Below the pieces are notes generated by a model. The model did no database searches and was not told the DNA's origin. It saw only the letters and a program-made list of their open reading frames with translations. A stretch of DNA of 52,590 nt from Xanthobacter autotrophicus (lineage in GTDB: Bacteria; Pseudomonadota; Alphaproteobacteria; Rhizobiales; Xanthobacteraceae): positions 1 through 52,590 of the forward strand of contig NZ_JAIVFO010000011.1 in assembly GCF_029991245.1 (NCBI RefSeq), in the 5' to 3' direction. This document shows, piece after piece, positions 26,036 through 33,556 of this stretch. A program made the position numbers and the translations under genes. Each line of letters begins with the position of its first letter. Position 1 is the stretch's first letter.

Positions 26036-26049
26036 CCCCCTCTCCGCCA
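26036..26049 (+). other. attR core
   Basis: CCCCCTCTCCGCCA duplicates the tRNA-Ser 3' terminus including the encoded CCA; see attL at 2732. Confidence 0.85.
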
Positions 26050-26164
26050 TAACCAATTGATTTTGCGGTGTTTTTTGACTTTTGCCGTTCGGCGGAAATA
26101 GCGCGGCCGGTTCAAAGGCATGGGCCGAGGCTCGTCCTGCAACTGCAGGGAGAGACCTTGTCGG

Positions 26165-26624
26165 TACCGGAACCGAGCCAAGCTCGGCATAACGCCCGAA
26201 GATGTGCCGGACCGTTTCCGCCTCGGCCTCGGCGATCTCCAGCTTGCGGTCGCGGACCTCGTAGCCGAGCGGCGGGCGTTCACCCATCCACATGCCCTTG
26301 GAGCGCGCGGGTGAGGCGGTCGACCTTGTAGACGACCACCGTGTCGATGAGCTTGGCCTCCACATCAGCGAGGAGCTTCCGCAGGGCCGGCCGTTCCATG
26401 GTGCCGCCGGAGAAGCCGCCGTCGTCGTACATCCGGGGCAGGACGATCCAGCCTTCCGCCTTCTGGCTGGCGACATAGGCTTCGCAGGCCTCGCGCCGGG
26501 CGTCGAGGGAGTTGAAGCTCTGCTCCAGCCCCTCCTCGGAGGATTTGCGGGTGTAGATGGCGCAGCGGACCAAGGAGGGCTTGCTGGTCGGCGCTCGGAC
26601 AGCCCCGCCACGTAGAGTGGGCAC
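26165..26624 (-). pseudogene. Large serine recombinase, internally deleted and truncated
   Basis: The N-terminal catalytic part is clear (VRCAIYTRKSSEEGLEQSFNSLDARREACEAYV...), with the nucleophile Ser in TRKSSEEG and the VYKVDRLTRAL motif. Directly after LTRAL the frame shifts and resumes at KGMWMGERPPLGYEVRDRKL...VRHIFGRYAELGSV, skipping roughly 60-70 residues that normally lie between. The rest of the protein is missing. A dead recombinase of an earlier island at the same tRNA locus. Confidence 0.8.
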
Positions 26625-26704
26625 ATCTGTCGCCGCTTCTTGTGCCCCAGCAGGGCGACAAACGGCTCCAGAAACACCCCCAACGCCTCATCCCAGCTCG
26701 CCAT
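26600..26704 (-). pseudogene. IS701-like transposase, N-terminal scrap
   Basis: MASWDEALGVFLEPFVALL followed by GHKKRRQMCPLYVAGL matches the start of IS701-family DDE transposases (W..xL..FL.PF...L.HKxRR..xP.YxxGL), where PGDRKS would follow. It stops after 35 codons at the junction with the recombinase remnant. Only the 5' end survives. Confidence 0.6.
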
Positions 26705-26810
26705 GGCCTGCGCGCGAGTCCGCGCGCAAACCTCAACACGTCAGCATTATCAATCCATTAATCCGCCAAAGTAGCGCGAGGGCTGAGGGGCAACGTCACG
26801 TCGGCAGACG

Positions 26811-28184
26811 CTACGGGGACAATTCTTCCAGCACCCGCCCCTTGGTCTCGATGGCGAAGAGCATGGTGACCAGGGCGCCGACGATGAGGACGCCGGCGAA
26901 GGCAGCGAAGACATACTGGATGCCGGCGGCGCCCATGATGGTGCCGACGACGATGGGGCCGGCCGAGGAGCCGAGGCGCAGCCATGCGCTGCCGAGACCG
27001 GTGCCGATCGCCCTGAGGCGCGTCGGATAGAGCTCCGCCGAATAAAGGTAGAGCGAGAAGGTGATGGTCTGCACGATCGCATAGGCGAGGCTGGCCAGGA
27101 TCAGCACTTCGGTCGGTGAGGTCGCGCCGAGCAGGGCGAGGACCAACAGCGGGATGGGCGCCGCGAGGAAGGCGAAGGTATACCAGCGCTTGCGGCCGAC
27201 CTTGTCGATCAGCAGGGCGCAGGCGATGGAAGCCACCACGCCGGCGACCGAGGTCAGGAGGCCGTAGAGCAGCGCCGTCTCCAGCGGCAGGTTGAAGGTC
27301 TGCCGGTAGAGCGTGGGCAGCCAGGCGATCATGCCGTTGGCCACGAGGTAGGAGCAGAACCACATGGACCAGATGGTCAGCGTCCGCCGGCGGTAGATGC
27401 CCGTGAACAGTTCGCGGATGCCGGAGCGCTCCACCGGCTTCACCGCCACCGCCTTCGGCTCCGCAAGCACATGGCCCTGCGCGGTGGCGCTGCGCTCGAG
27501 TTCCGAGACGATCCTGTCGGCCTCGTCATAGCGCCCCTTGGCGGCGAGCCAGCGCGGCGATTCCTTCATGAAGAAGCGCAGCGGAATGAGGATGGCCGCG
27601 GGGACGAGGCCGACAAGGAACATGGCCTGCCAGCCGTAGACCGGCACCAGTGCGCGGGCGATGATGCCTGCTCCCACGAGGCCGAACAGGAACATCACCT
27701 CGTAGAGCAGGAAGAAGCGGCCGCGCCCCTTCGAGCTGATGTATTCGTTGATGTAGGCGCTCGCCACGGGCACCTCGCCACCAGTGCCGATGCCCTGGAT
27801 GAAGCGGAATGCCATCATGGAGGCGGCGCCCCAGGCGAACAGGCAGGCGATATCCATGCTGACGAACAGCAGGATGGTAAACAGCAGCACCGAGAGGCGG
27901 CCGATGCGCTCGGCGAGCCAGCCGAAGAAAACCGCGCCGATGAGCTGACCGAGGTAGCCCATGGAAAGGATCATGCCGGTCTGCTCGGGCTTGAGCCCCC
28001 ACTCGCGCACCAGCACCGGCATCGCATAGGCGATGGCGATCACGGTGTAGCCGTCGAAGAAGGTGGCGGCGCCGATGATATTCCGGGTCCAGAACACGCG
28101 CCGCGTGATCGGGAGCCGCTCGATGCGGGCGCTGATGTCCGCCGGGCCGTCGGCCACCATGTGGGGTGGGGTCTGCGTGAGCAT
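26811..28184 (-). CDS. MFS transporter, aromatic/organic acid:H+ symporter type
   Basis: 457 residues with 12 predicted transmembrane helices. It has the loop-2 motif GWLAERIGRLSVL, a second MFS signature (RFIQGIGTGGEVPVASAYINEY) and a repeated loop motif after TM8 (DKVGRKRWYT). An early Asp motif in TM1 (FFDGYTVIAIAYAMPVL) is typical of AAHS/sugar-porter-like carriers. A long cytoplasmic loop holds ESPRWL. Likely imports an organic acid. It is last in the leftward unit with the binding-protein and DHDPS-family genes, whose operator lies at 30484. The substrate is not readable from sequence. Confidence 0.88.
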   Translation of the reverse strand: MLTQTPPHMVADGPADISARIERLPITRRVFWTRNIIGAATFFDGYTVIAIAYAMPVLVREWGLKPEQTGMILSMGYLGQLIGAVFFGWLAERIGRLSVLLFTILLFVSMDIACLFAWGAASMMAFRFIQGIGTGGEVPVASAYINEYISSKGRGRFFLLYEVMFLFGLVGAGIIARALVPVYGWQAMFLVGLVPAAILIPLRFFMKESPRWLAAKGRYDEADRIVSELERSATAQGHVLAEPKAVAVKPVERSGIRELFTGIYRRRTLTIWSMWFCSYLVANGMIAWLPTLYRQTFNLPLETALLYGLLTSVAGVVASIACALLIDKVGRKRWYTFAFLAAPIPLLVLALLGATSPTEVLILASLAYAIVQTITFSLYLYSAELYPTRLRAIGTGLGSAWLRLGSSAGPIVVGTIMGAAGIQYVFAAFAGVLIVGALVTMLFAIETKGRVLEELSP

Positions 28185-28346
28185 GTCGGTCCTCCAAGGG
28201 GTGCTTTCGTTTTTGGTCTCGCTGCGTCCGCGTGCGCAGAGATTCCGCCCAGAGGGCGCGGACGCGCTCGGCGTGAAGCGCGCCCCGGCATTGCATTTGG
28301 TGGAAAAGGGGGAGAGGAGGCGGCTCGGGAGCGTCCCCCCGGCACC

Positions 28347-29327
28347 TCAGCTCGGCTCGAAATTGACCGAGGCGAGCAGGTCGGCGCCCTTCTTGAGGTA
28401 GGCCCGCTGGAAGGCGTCGAACTGCTGCGGCGTCTCGGTGACGGGCTCGATGCCGATCTTCGCGAGCTGCCCGCTGTCGGCAAGCGCGCGGACGGCCTCG
28501 TTGACAGCGGCATTCAGCGTCTTCACCAGGTCGGGCGGCATGTCCTTCGGGCCCCAGACGCCATACCAGGAGGACTGGTTGAGGCCGGGCAGGCCGCTTT
28601 CGGCGGCGGTCGGAACCTGTGGGGCGAGGCTGCTGCGCTTGCTCGATGTGAGCGCGATAGCCTTCACGCTCCCGGCCTGCGCATAGGGCAGCAGCGCCAG
28701 CACCGGGTCGATCATGAGCTGGACGTTGCCGCCGGCCACGTCGTTGAGGCCTGGGGCCGTGCCGCGATAGGGGATGATGTCGAGGTTGAGGTTCGCCAGG
28801 TTGTTGAACTCGATGGTGGCGAGATGCCCGGGAGAGCCCATGGCCGCGACGGCGAGGTTCCAGTCCTGCGGCGCCTTGGTGGCGCTGGCGATGATCTCGG
28901 CGATGGTGGTCTGCGGCCGCTTCGGCGACATCACCATGATCATGGGCGCCTCGCCGGCCCGCGCGATCGGGGTGAAGTCGGTGATGGGATCATACGGCGG
29001 CGTCTTCATCACGCTGCCGGCCATCACATGGGTCCCGGCCGAGAACAGGATGGTGTAGCCGTCCGGGTCGGACTTGCGCACCGCGCTGCCGCCGGTCGTG
29101 CCGTTGGCCCCGCTGCGGTTGTCGATGACGACCGTGTAGCCCTTGAGTTCCTTGAGCTTCTGCCCGATCAGCCGGGCGAACACGTCGACGCCGCCGCCGG
29201 GGGCGAACGGGACGACCAGCTTGATGGGCCGGCTGGGATAGTCGCTCGCCGCCCGCAGGACGGTCGGGGCGAGGGCCGCGCCGAACAGGGCGGCGGAGGA
29301 GACTAGAAAGTCCCGTCGCTTGAGCAT
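28347..29327 (-). CDS. Bug/TctC-family periplasmic solute-binding protein
   Basis: 326 residues. The twin-arginine-like signal MLKRRDFLVSSAALFGAALAP suggests Tat export. The mature protein begins YPSRPIKLVVPFAPGGGVDVFAR, the diagnostic Bug motif (PFxPGGxxDxxAR), and has the GTHVMAGS and GxPG segments of the ligand cleft. No TctA/TctB membrane genes are beside it; orphan Bug proteins are common, and it may deliver ligand to an unlinked transporter or act as a sensor. Between the MFS and DHDPS-family genes. Confidence 0.9.
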   Translation of the reverse strand: MLKRRDFLVSSAALFGAALAPTVLRAASDYPSRPIKLVVPFAPGGGVDVFARLIGQKLKELKGYTVVIDNRSGANGTTGGSAVRKSDPDGYTILFSAGTHVMAGSVMKTPPYDPITDFTPIARAGEAPMIMVMSPKRPQTTIAEIIASATKAPQDWNLAVAAMGSPGHLATIEFNNLANLNLDIIPYRGTAPGLNDVAGGNVQLMIDPVLALLPYAQAGSVKAIALTSSKRSSLAPQVPTAAESGLPGLNQSSWYGVWGPKDMPPDLVKTLNAAVNEAVRALADSGQLAKIGIEPVTETPQQFDAFQRAYLKKGADLLASVNFEPS

Positions 29328-29466
29328 GATGTCCTCCAGATGCCCCGGGTTGCTCCCGGATGGCGATGTTTTCTTGATTATGCACGCCGGATGCGCCGGC
29401 GCTCGCCGTGACCCGTCATCGGGCCGCCGAGGCGGCCCGATGCGGTTCCTGGTCTGCAGACGGCGA

Positions 29467-30399
29467 TCAGGCCGCGAGCGCGTCGGCGACGACCGTGAGG
29501 CCGGAGGCCTTCACGGCCGCGCGGATCTCGGCGTCGGCGGCATCGCCGATGGGCTTGAGGGGCTCGCGGATGTTGACGTTGTCGATGAGGCCGCGGGCGC
29601 GGAGCGCATGCTTGAGGGCGACGGTGCCCTCCATGTGCGAGCCGCGGTGGTAGACCGCGCGGGTCACGGGAAGCAGCTGCTCGTGGTACTTGCGGGCCAG
29701 GGTGTAGTCCTGCGCCTTGCCGGCATTGAGGTATTCGATCAGCAGCTCGGGCGCCATGTTGCCGTAGCCGACCAGCAGGCCGTCCACGTCGAACATGGTG
29801 GGCAGCAGCCACTCGTCGTGGCAGGACATGATGGCAAGGTTCGGGAAGGCGTTCTTGAGGGCCGGGATCTCGTTGTACCAGCGCTTCATGTCGCGCACGC
29901 CGTTCTTGGTGGCGGTCACGCCCGGGATGGCGGCGATCTCGAGCTGGGTGTCGAGGTCGTAATTGGCCTTGGTCACGGCCGGATACTGGAACAGGATGCA
30001 CTCCAGGCCCGACTGGGCGATGGCCTTGTAGCGGTCCTGCGGGGCGCCCTTCTGGTAGCCGAAGCGCAGCCAGCCGTGGTTGGGATACACGAGCGCGCCG
30101 CTCGCGCCGGCATCGAACTTCTTCTTCGCCTCGATCTCGGCGACCTTGGTGCCTTCACCGGTGATGCCGGCGATGACGGGGAGGGGGGTCGCGTCCTTGT
30201 AGACGCGGATCAGCTCGATCTGCTCCTCGAAGGTCAGGAAGGTGCCCTCGCCAGCGTGGCCGAGGATGACGAGGCTCTTCACGCCGGGAATGGCGGCCAG
30301 CCACTTGGCGAGGCGCGCGTTGCCGTCGAAATCGACGTCGCCATTGTCCTTGAAGAGGGTGACGGGGGCGGGGTTCAGGCCCTTCCAGTCGATAGCCAT
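29467..30399 (-). CDS. Dihydrodipicolinate synthase / N-acetylneuraminate lyase family aldolase
   Basis: 310 residues from MAIDWKGLNPAPVTLF (the longer frame crosses the operator and is rejected). (beta/alpha)8 class I aldolase: a Tyr in the ILFQYP segment and the Schiff-base Lys in GVTATKNG. The glycine-rich phosphate/carboxylate loop seen in true DapA (GTTGE) is replaced by GHAGEGTFL. It therefore more likely cleaves or condenses a 2-oxo acid in a catabolic route than makes lysine. The LacI regulator is divergent, with a palindrome in between. Confidence 0.85.
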   Translation of the reverse strand: MAIDWKGLNPAPVTLFKDNGDVDFDGNARLAKWLAAIPGVKSLVILGHAGEGTFLTFEEQIELIRVYKDATPLPVIAGITGEGTKVAEIEAKKKFDAGASGALVYPNHGWLRFGYQKGAPQDRYKAIAQSGLECILFQYPAVTKANYDLDTQLEIAAIPGVTATKNGVRDMKRWYNEIPALKNAFPNLAIMSCHDEWLLPTMFDVDGLLVGYGNMAPELLIEYLNAGKAQDYTLARKYHEQLLPVTRAVYHRGSHMEGTVALKHALRARGLIDNVNIREPLKPIGDAADAEIRAAVKASGLTVVADALAA

Positions 30400-30483
30400 G
30401 GTTCCAGTTCCTTCCTTGGGATCGTTCAGACCGAAAATCCGGTCCCGCTTCCTCCGACCCGCAGCTTTTGTTGGATCGTTAGC

Positions 30484-30495
30484 GGGAACGTTCCC
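30484..30495. promoter_or_regulatory. LacI-type operator between the aldolase operon and lacI
   Basis: A perfect 12-bp palindrome, GGGAACGTTCCC, with the central CG typical of LacI/PurR-family operators. It is 85 bp upstream of the aldolase ATG and 74 bp upstream of the regulator's start, so one site could control both directions. Confidence 0.7.
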
Positions 30496-30568
30496 ATAAT
30501 TGCGCTTGTGTCCGGCTCCTGTCAATCGCTAACTTGTCGCCAGGCCCCAGATCGAAGGACACACGCCG

Positions 30569-31645
30569 TTGCAGGATGAAGAACCGCAGGAGCGGCACGG
30601 ACGGGTGACCATCCTCGATGTCGCGGCGGCGGCCGGCGTCTCCAAATCCACCGTGTCGCGCATCCTGGACGAGCGCCTCCCCCGTTCCGACAACGCGACG
30701 GCCCGGCGCGTGCGGCAGGTGGCGGAAAGCCTCGGCTACATGCGGGACGTTTCCGCCGCGAGCCTGCGGCGCGGCCAGACCAACACCATCGGCGTCATCG
30801 TCCCGCGGCTGACCGACACCGTGATGGCCATGCTCTACGAGGCTCTGGCCCGGGCCTGCGCCCGCACCGGGCAATTCGCCATCGTCGCCACCACGGACGA
30901 CGAGCCGCGCGCCGACCGCGCGGCCGCGCAGACCCTGCTGCAGCGGGGTGTGGACGGCCTCGTCCTCTCCACTGCGCGGACGGGGGACGACTTTGCGCAG
31001 GAACTGGCGAACCGCGGTGTGCCCTATGTGCTCGCTCTGCGCAGCGACGGGCGCAGCCTCGCCTCGGTGGGGGACGACCGGCTCGGCGGATATCTGGCGA
31101 CCCGGCATCTGATCGACCTGGGTCACCGCCGCATCGGCATCATCGCGGGGCCGAGCTATGCCTCCAGTAGCCGGGGCCGCGTCGAAGGCTACCGGGAGGC
31201 GCTCGCCGAGGCAGGCATTCCCGAGGACCCCGCATTGCTGATCGAATCCACCTTCGGCATCGATTCGGGGGCGGATGCGGCGGAGCGGCTGATGCGCCTC
31301 CCCGATCCGCCCACCGCGCTGTTCGCAGTCAACGACAACACCGCCATCGGCGCCCTGTCGACGCTCGCGCGGCTCGGCCTGACGGTGCCGGGCGACGTAT
31401 CGCTGGTGGGCTACAACGACATTCCCATCGTCAGCCGCCTGCCGACCCCGCTCACCTCGGTGCGCGTCCCGTTCGACCAGATCGCCGCCGACGCGTTGGA
31501 TCTCCTGACCCGAGGCCCCGCAACGCGGTCCGACCGCCTCCGAATCGCCGCCCCGACCCTCATCCCCCGTCAGTCAACGGCGGTTCCGCGTCAAACGCGC
31601 GCCGGAGCCGGAAGGGTCAGGCGGCGAGGGCTGGAAACCCGTTAA
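30569..31645 (+). CDS. LacI-family transcriptional regulator
   Basis: N-terminal HTH VTILDVAAAAGVSKSTVSRILD and hinge helix (SAASLRRGQTNTIGVIVP), then a periplasmic-binding-like effector domain with GDDRLGGYLATRHLIDLGHRRIGIIAGP and FAVNDNTAIGAL. Start is either TTG 30569 or, with a CAGGAG ribosome site, GTG 30605; the latter gives the usual LacI N-terminus. The C-terminal 25 residues are Arg-rich. Probably represses the divergent aldolase-Bug-MFS unit; the effector is presumably its substrate. Confidence 0.92.
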   Translation: MQDEEPQERHGRVTILDVAAAAGVSKSTVSRILDERLPRSDNATARRVRQVAESLGYMRDVSAASLRRGQTNTIGVIVPRLTDTVMAMLYEALARACARTGQFAIVATTDDEPRADRAAAQTLLQRGVDGLVLSTARTGDDFAQELANRGVPYVLALRSDGRSLASVGDDRLGGYLATRHLIDLGHRRIGIIAGPSYASSSRGRVEGYREALAEAGIPEDPALLIESTFGIDSGADAAERLMRLPDPPTALFAVNDNTAIGALSTLARLGLTVPGDVSLVGYNDIPIVSRLPTPLTSVRVPFDQIAADALDLLTRGPATRSDRLRIAAPTLIPRQSTAVPRQTRAGAGRVRRRGLETR

Positions 31646-31814
31646 CCGATGGGGGAGGCACCAGCGGTGCTTCATTCCATAAGTGGCGCATCTCGGACGT
31701 TTGGTACGCAACTCAGAGAAGGAAGGGATGCCATGCCATCTCAGGCCCCTCGGCGATCGGCAACATGCCTCAGATCGCGCGCGTGAACGGCTCTTTTCCT
31801 TCCCGGCGGCGTGA

Positions 31815-31849
31815 GCCCTAGCCAGGAGTTTTCCAGCTCCGGCTAGGGC
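31815..31849 (+). terminator. Long perfect hairpin downstream of lacI
   Basis: A 9-bp perfect stem GCCCTAGCC/GGCTAGGGC with inner GGAG/CTCC. There is no T-run. It is a terminator of lacI or a structure belonging to the IS remnant it abuts. Confidence 0.4.
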
Positions 31850-31966
31850 CGCCTGCCCGAGGCCGAAGGCGAGAAGTCCGCGAAGACGAAGCTCAAGAGC
31901 TATCCGATCGGCTTCTTCCATGTCGATCTCGCCGAAGTGCTGTCTCGGCTCAAGCAGAAGACATGA
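31850..31966 (+). pseudogene. IS481-like transposase scrap
   Basis: Reads RLPEAEGEKSAKTKLKSYP then IGFFHVDLAEV. The SYPIGFFHVDLAEV block is the start of the DDE core of IS481-family transposases (YPIGYFHIDIAEV), with its first catalytic Asp. The match ends there and the frame stops 9 codons later. The rest of 31646-32356 holds no gene, only an AT-rich patch (32130-32190) and a hairpin. Confidence 0.65.
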
Positions 31967-32230
31967 ATGTCAGGTCCTGGACGCCGAGGGGGCGTCCTAC
32001 AGCTTGTCGGCGAGAAGGATTTCACCCGGTGGAAGGTATTCCAGCAACTCGCGCCCGACAGGGGTATCGCCTCAGGCTGCGATGCTCAGCCGGCACGATC
32101 TATTCCCTTGGCAACGGGCCACATACAGACAATGCGGCAGACTTATGTAAAAATGCGATATTACAATAATCGTCAAATTAATATTAGCTTCAACTGGATC
32201 ACCCGGTTGGGCAGGCCAAAGATTGCAGCT

Positions 32231-32255
32231 CTTCAGCATGGATGACATGCTGAAG
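32231..32255. terminator. Perfect 10-bp hairpin downstream of badK
   Basis: CTTCAGCATG-GATGA-CATGCTGAAG. It lies about 100 bp past the badK stop on the minus strand without a U-run, so it could be a terminator or 3' stabiliser. Confidence 0.4.
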
Positions 32256-32356
32256 TAGCCCGAGACCATTCCCGGGGCTCGGAAGGCTGGGGGCGTTCCC
32301 GCATTCGGCGCCAAGACGCGAGCCGAGCTGCGGAGCTCAATGCGCGCGCAACCTGG

Positions 32357-33133
32357 TCACCGGTTGCGGAAAACGGGCTTGCGCTTTTCGGCGAAGGCGT
32401 TCATCCCCTCGCGCCGGTCGTCGAGGGCGAAGGTGGCGTAGAGCAGGCGGCGTTCAACATACAGGCCCTCCTGGAGATGAGTCTCGTAGGCCTTGTTCAC
32501 CGCTTCCTTCGCCAGCGCCACGACGGGGCGGGAGGAGGCGGCGATGCGCGCGGCGATGGCCACGGCTTCGGCCAGATGTTTCCCTTCTGCCACCACCCGG
32601 CTGACGAGGCCCATGGTCAGCGCCTCCGCGGCGGACAAGGCGCGGCCGGTGAGGATCATGTCCATGGCAATCGCCTTGCCGACGATGCGCGTGAGGCGCT
32701 GGGTGCCACCGGCACCGGGAATGATGCCGATGGTGGTTTCCGGCAGGGCAAAGCGGGCTGTCTGCGACGCCACGATGATGTCGCACATCAAGGCCAGCTC
32801 GCAGCCGCCGCCGATGGCATGCCCCGCCACCGCCGCGACGGTCGGCTTGCGTACCCGTGACAGGCCTTCCCACGTGGCGGTGATGAACTGCTCCGCATAG
32901 ACTTCGGCGAAGGTCTTGTCCTTGATCTCCTTGATGTCGGCGCCGGCGGCGAAGGCCTTGTCCGAGCCGGTGACCACGATCGCGCCGATGGCGCCGTCAG
33001 CATCGAAGGCGGCGGCCGCATGGGACAGCTCTGAGGTGATCTGGCGGTTCAGCGCGTTGAGCGCCTCCGGCCGGTTGAGGGTGATGATGCCGACCGGGCC
33101 GTCCGTAGCGACGAGGATGGTTTCATAGGTCAT
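32357..33133 (-). CDS. badK: Cyclohex-1-ene-1-carboxyl-CoA hydratase-like crotonase
   Basis: 258 residues, the same length as Rhodopseudomonas BadK. Crotonase fold: oxyanion-hole segments AFAAGADIKEI and HAIGGGCELALMCD, with both catalytic acids (Glu of GGGCELA and Glu of LPETTIGIIPGAGGTQRL). It would add water to cyclohexene-carboxyl-CoA to give the 2-hydroxy compound, the substrate of BadH. A general enoyl-CoA hydratase is the alternative; the neighbours favour the BadK role. Transcribed leftward with the broken dehydrogenase gene in front, from a promoter region holding a MarR-type palindrome. Confidence 0.78.
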   Translation of the reverse strand: MTYETILVATDGPVGIITLNRPEALNALNRQITSELSHAAAAFDADGAIGAIVVTGSDKAFAAGADIKEIKDKTFAEVYAEQFITATWEGLSRVRKPTVAAVAGHAIGGGCELALMCDIIVASQTARFALPETTIGIIPGAGGTQRLTRIVGKAIAMDMILTGRALSAAEALTMGLVSRVVAEGKHLAEAVAIAARIAASSRPVVALAKEAVNKAYETHLQEGLYVERRLLYATFALDDRREGMNAFAEKRKPVFRNR

Positions 33134-33154
33134 GTCTCTGGCCCTCGGTGCTGC

Positions 33155-33388
33155 TCAGGGAATGCGGATGAGGATCTTGCCCATGCGGGCCGCGTCTTCG
33201 AGGTGGGCGAAGGCGGCGGGCACCTCGGCCACCACGCCGACGCCGGAGTCGCGCATGTAGAGATCGACGCGATTGACCGATGCCGCCAGCATCCGAACCT
33301 TCGCCCATCCCTCGGGCACGGCGGGTTCCGGCATGTCGCGAAGAGCGACGCCATGGGCGCCGCGTTCCGTCAAGACAATGGCTTTCAC
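33155..33388 (-). pseudogene. Zinc-type alcohol dehydrogenase/quinone oxidoreductase with in-frame internal deletion
   Basis: 77 codons. The first ~50 are a normal MDR N-terminus (MKAIVLTERGAHGVALRDMP and LAASVNRVDLYMRDSGVG). The last ~25 (VPAAFAHLEDAARMGKILIRIP) are the normal C-terminus. Around 250 residues, including the whole NAD(P)H-binding domain, are missing, yet the frame is kept. It cannot be catalytic. It is the first gene of the badK transcript, 23 bp from the palindrome at 33411. A ghost gene kept perhaps because it carries the operon leader. Confidence 0.75.
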
Positions 33389-33410
33389 GGTTTTTCCTCC
33401 CCTGAAGCAG

Positions 33411-33424
33411 GATAATATATTGTC
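33411..33424. promoter_or_regulatory. MarR-type operator, copy A (badK promoter)
   Basis: GATAATATATTGTC, a 14-bp palindrome with one mismatch to GACAATATATTGTC. Consensus of four copies: GNWAATATATTKNC. Confidence 0.7.
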
Positions 33425-33522
33425 TTATTGACGCAAGCCGAACGCGACGCGAATGCGCTTATAAAGGCTTAACTTCATGCTCCACGCCACCGTCTTGCGG
33501 ATAGGGCTTCTCGCATATATAG

Positions 33523-33536
33523 GTAAATATATTGCC
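33523..33536. promoter_or_regulatory. MarR-type operator, copy B (acyl-CoA dehydrogenase promoter)
   Basis: GTAAATATATTGCC, 20 bp before the dehydrogenase start and 112 bp from copy A, start to start. The divergent region therefore has one site per direction. Confidence 0.7.
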
Positions 33537-33556
33537 ACAATAAAGGGGAGGATGTC

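Larger units (their letters stand above)
2732..26049. mobile_element. Integrated tRNA-Ser element, satellite-like, 23.3 kb
   Basis: It is bounded by a 14-bp direct repeat of the tRNA-Ser 3' end (2732-2745 and 26036-26049). A tyrosine integrase is encoded 190 bp inside the right boundary. Gene content is phage-derived: small terminase, primase-polymerase/helicase, AlpA-like HTH and two ejection-type virion proteins. It lacks large terminase, portal, major capsid, tail and lysis genes. Cargo includes a toxin-antitoxin pair, a serine recombinase and a 5mC methyltransferase/McrBC/Vsr cassette. The int, alpA, primase and terS combination is that of Gram-negative phage-inducible islands and P4-like satellites. 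The alternative is a prophage that lost its morphogenesis genes. Confidence 0.85.

Noticed and set aside
2732-26049. Calling the element a complete prophage
   Set aside because: Large terminase, portal, capsid, tail and lysis genes are all absent from the interval.
29467-30525. Extended N-terminus of the DHDPS-family protein to 30525
   Set aside because: The extra 42 codons run through the LacI operator and lack protein character; ATG 30399 gives the family start.
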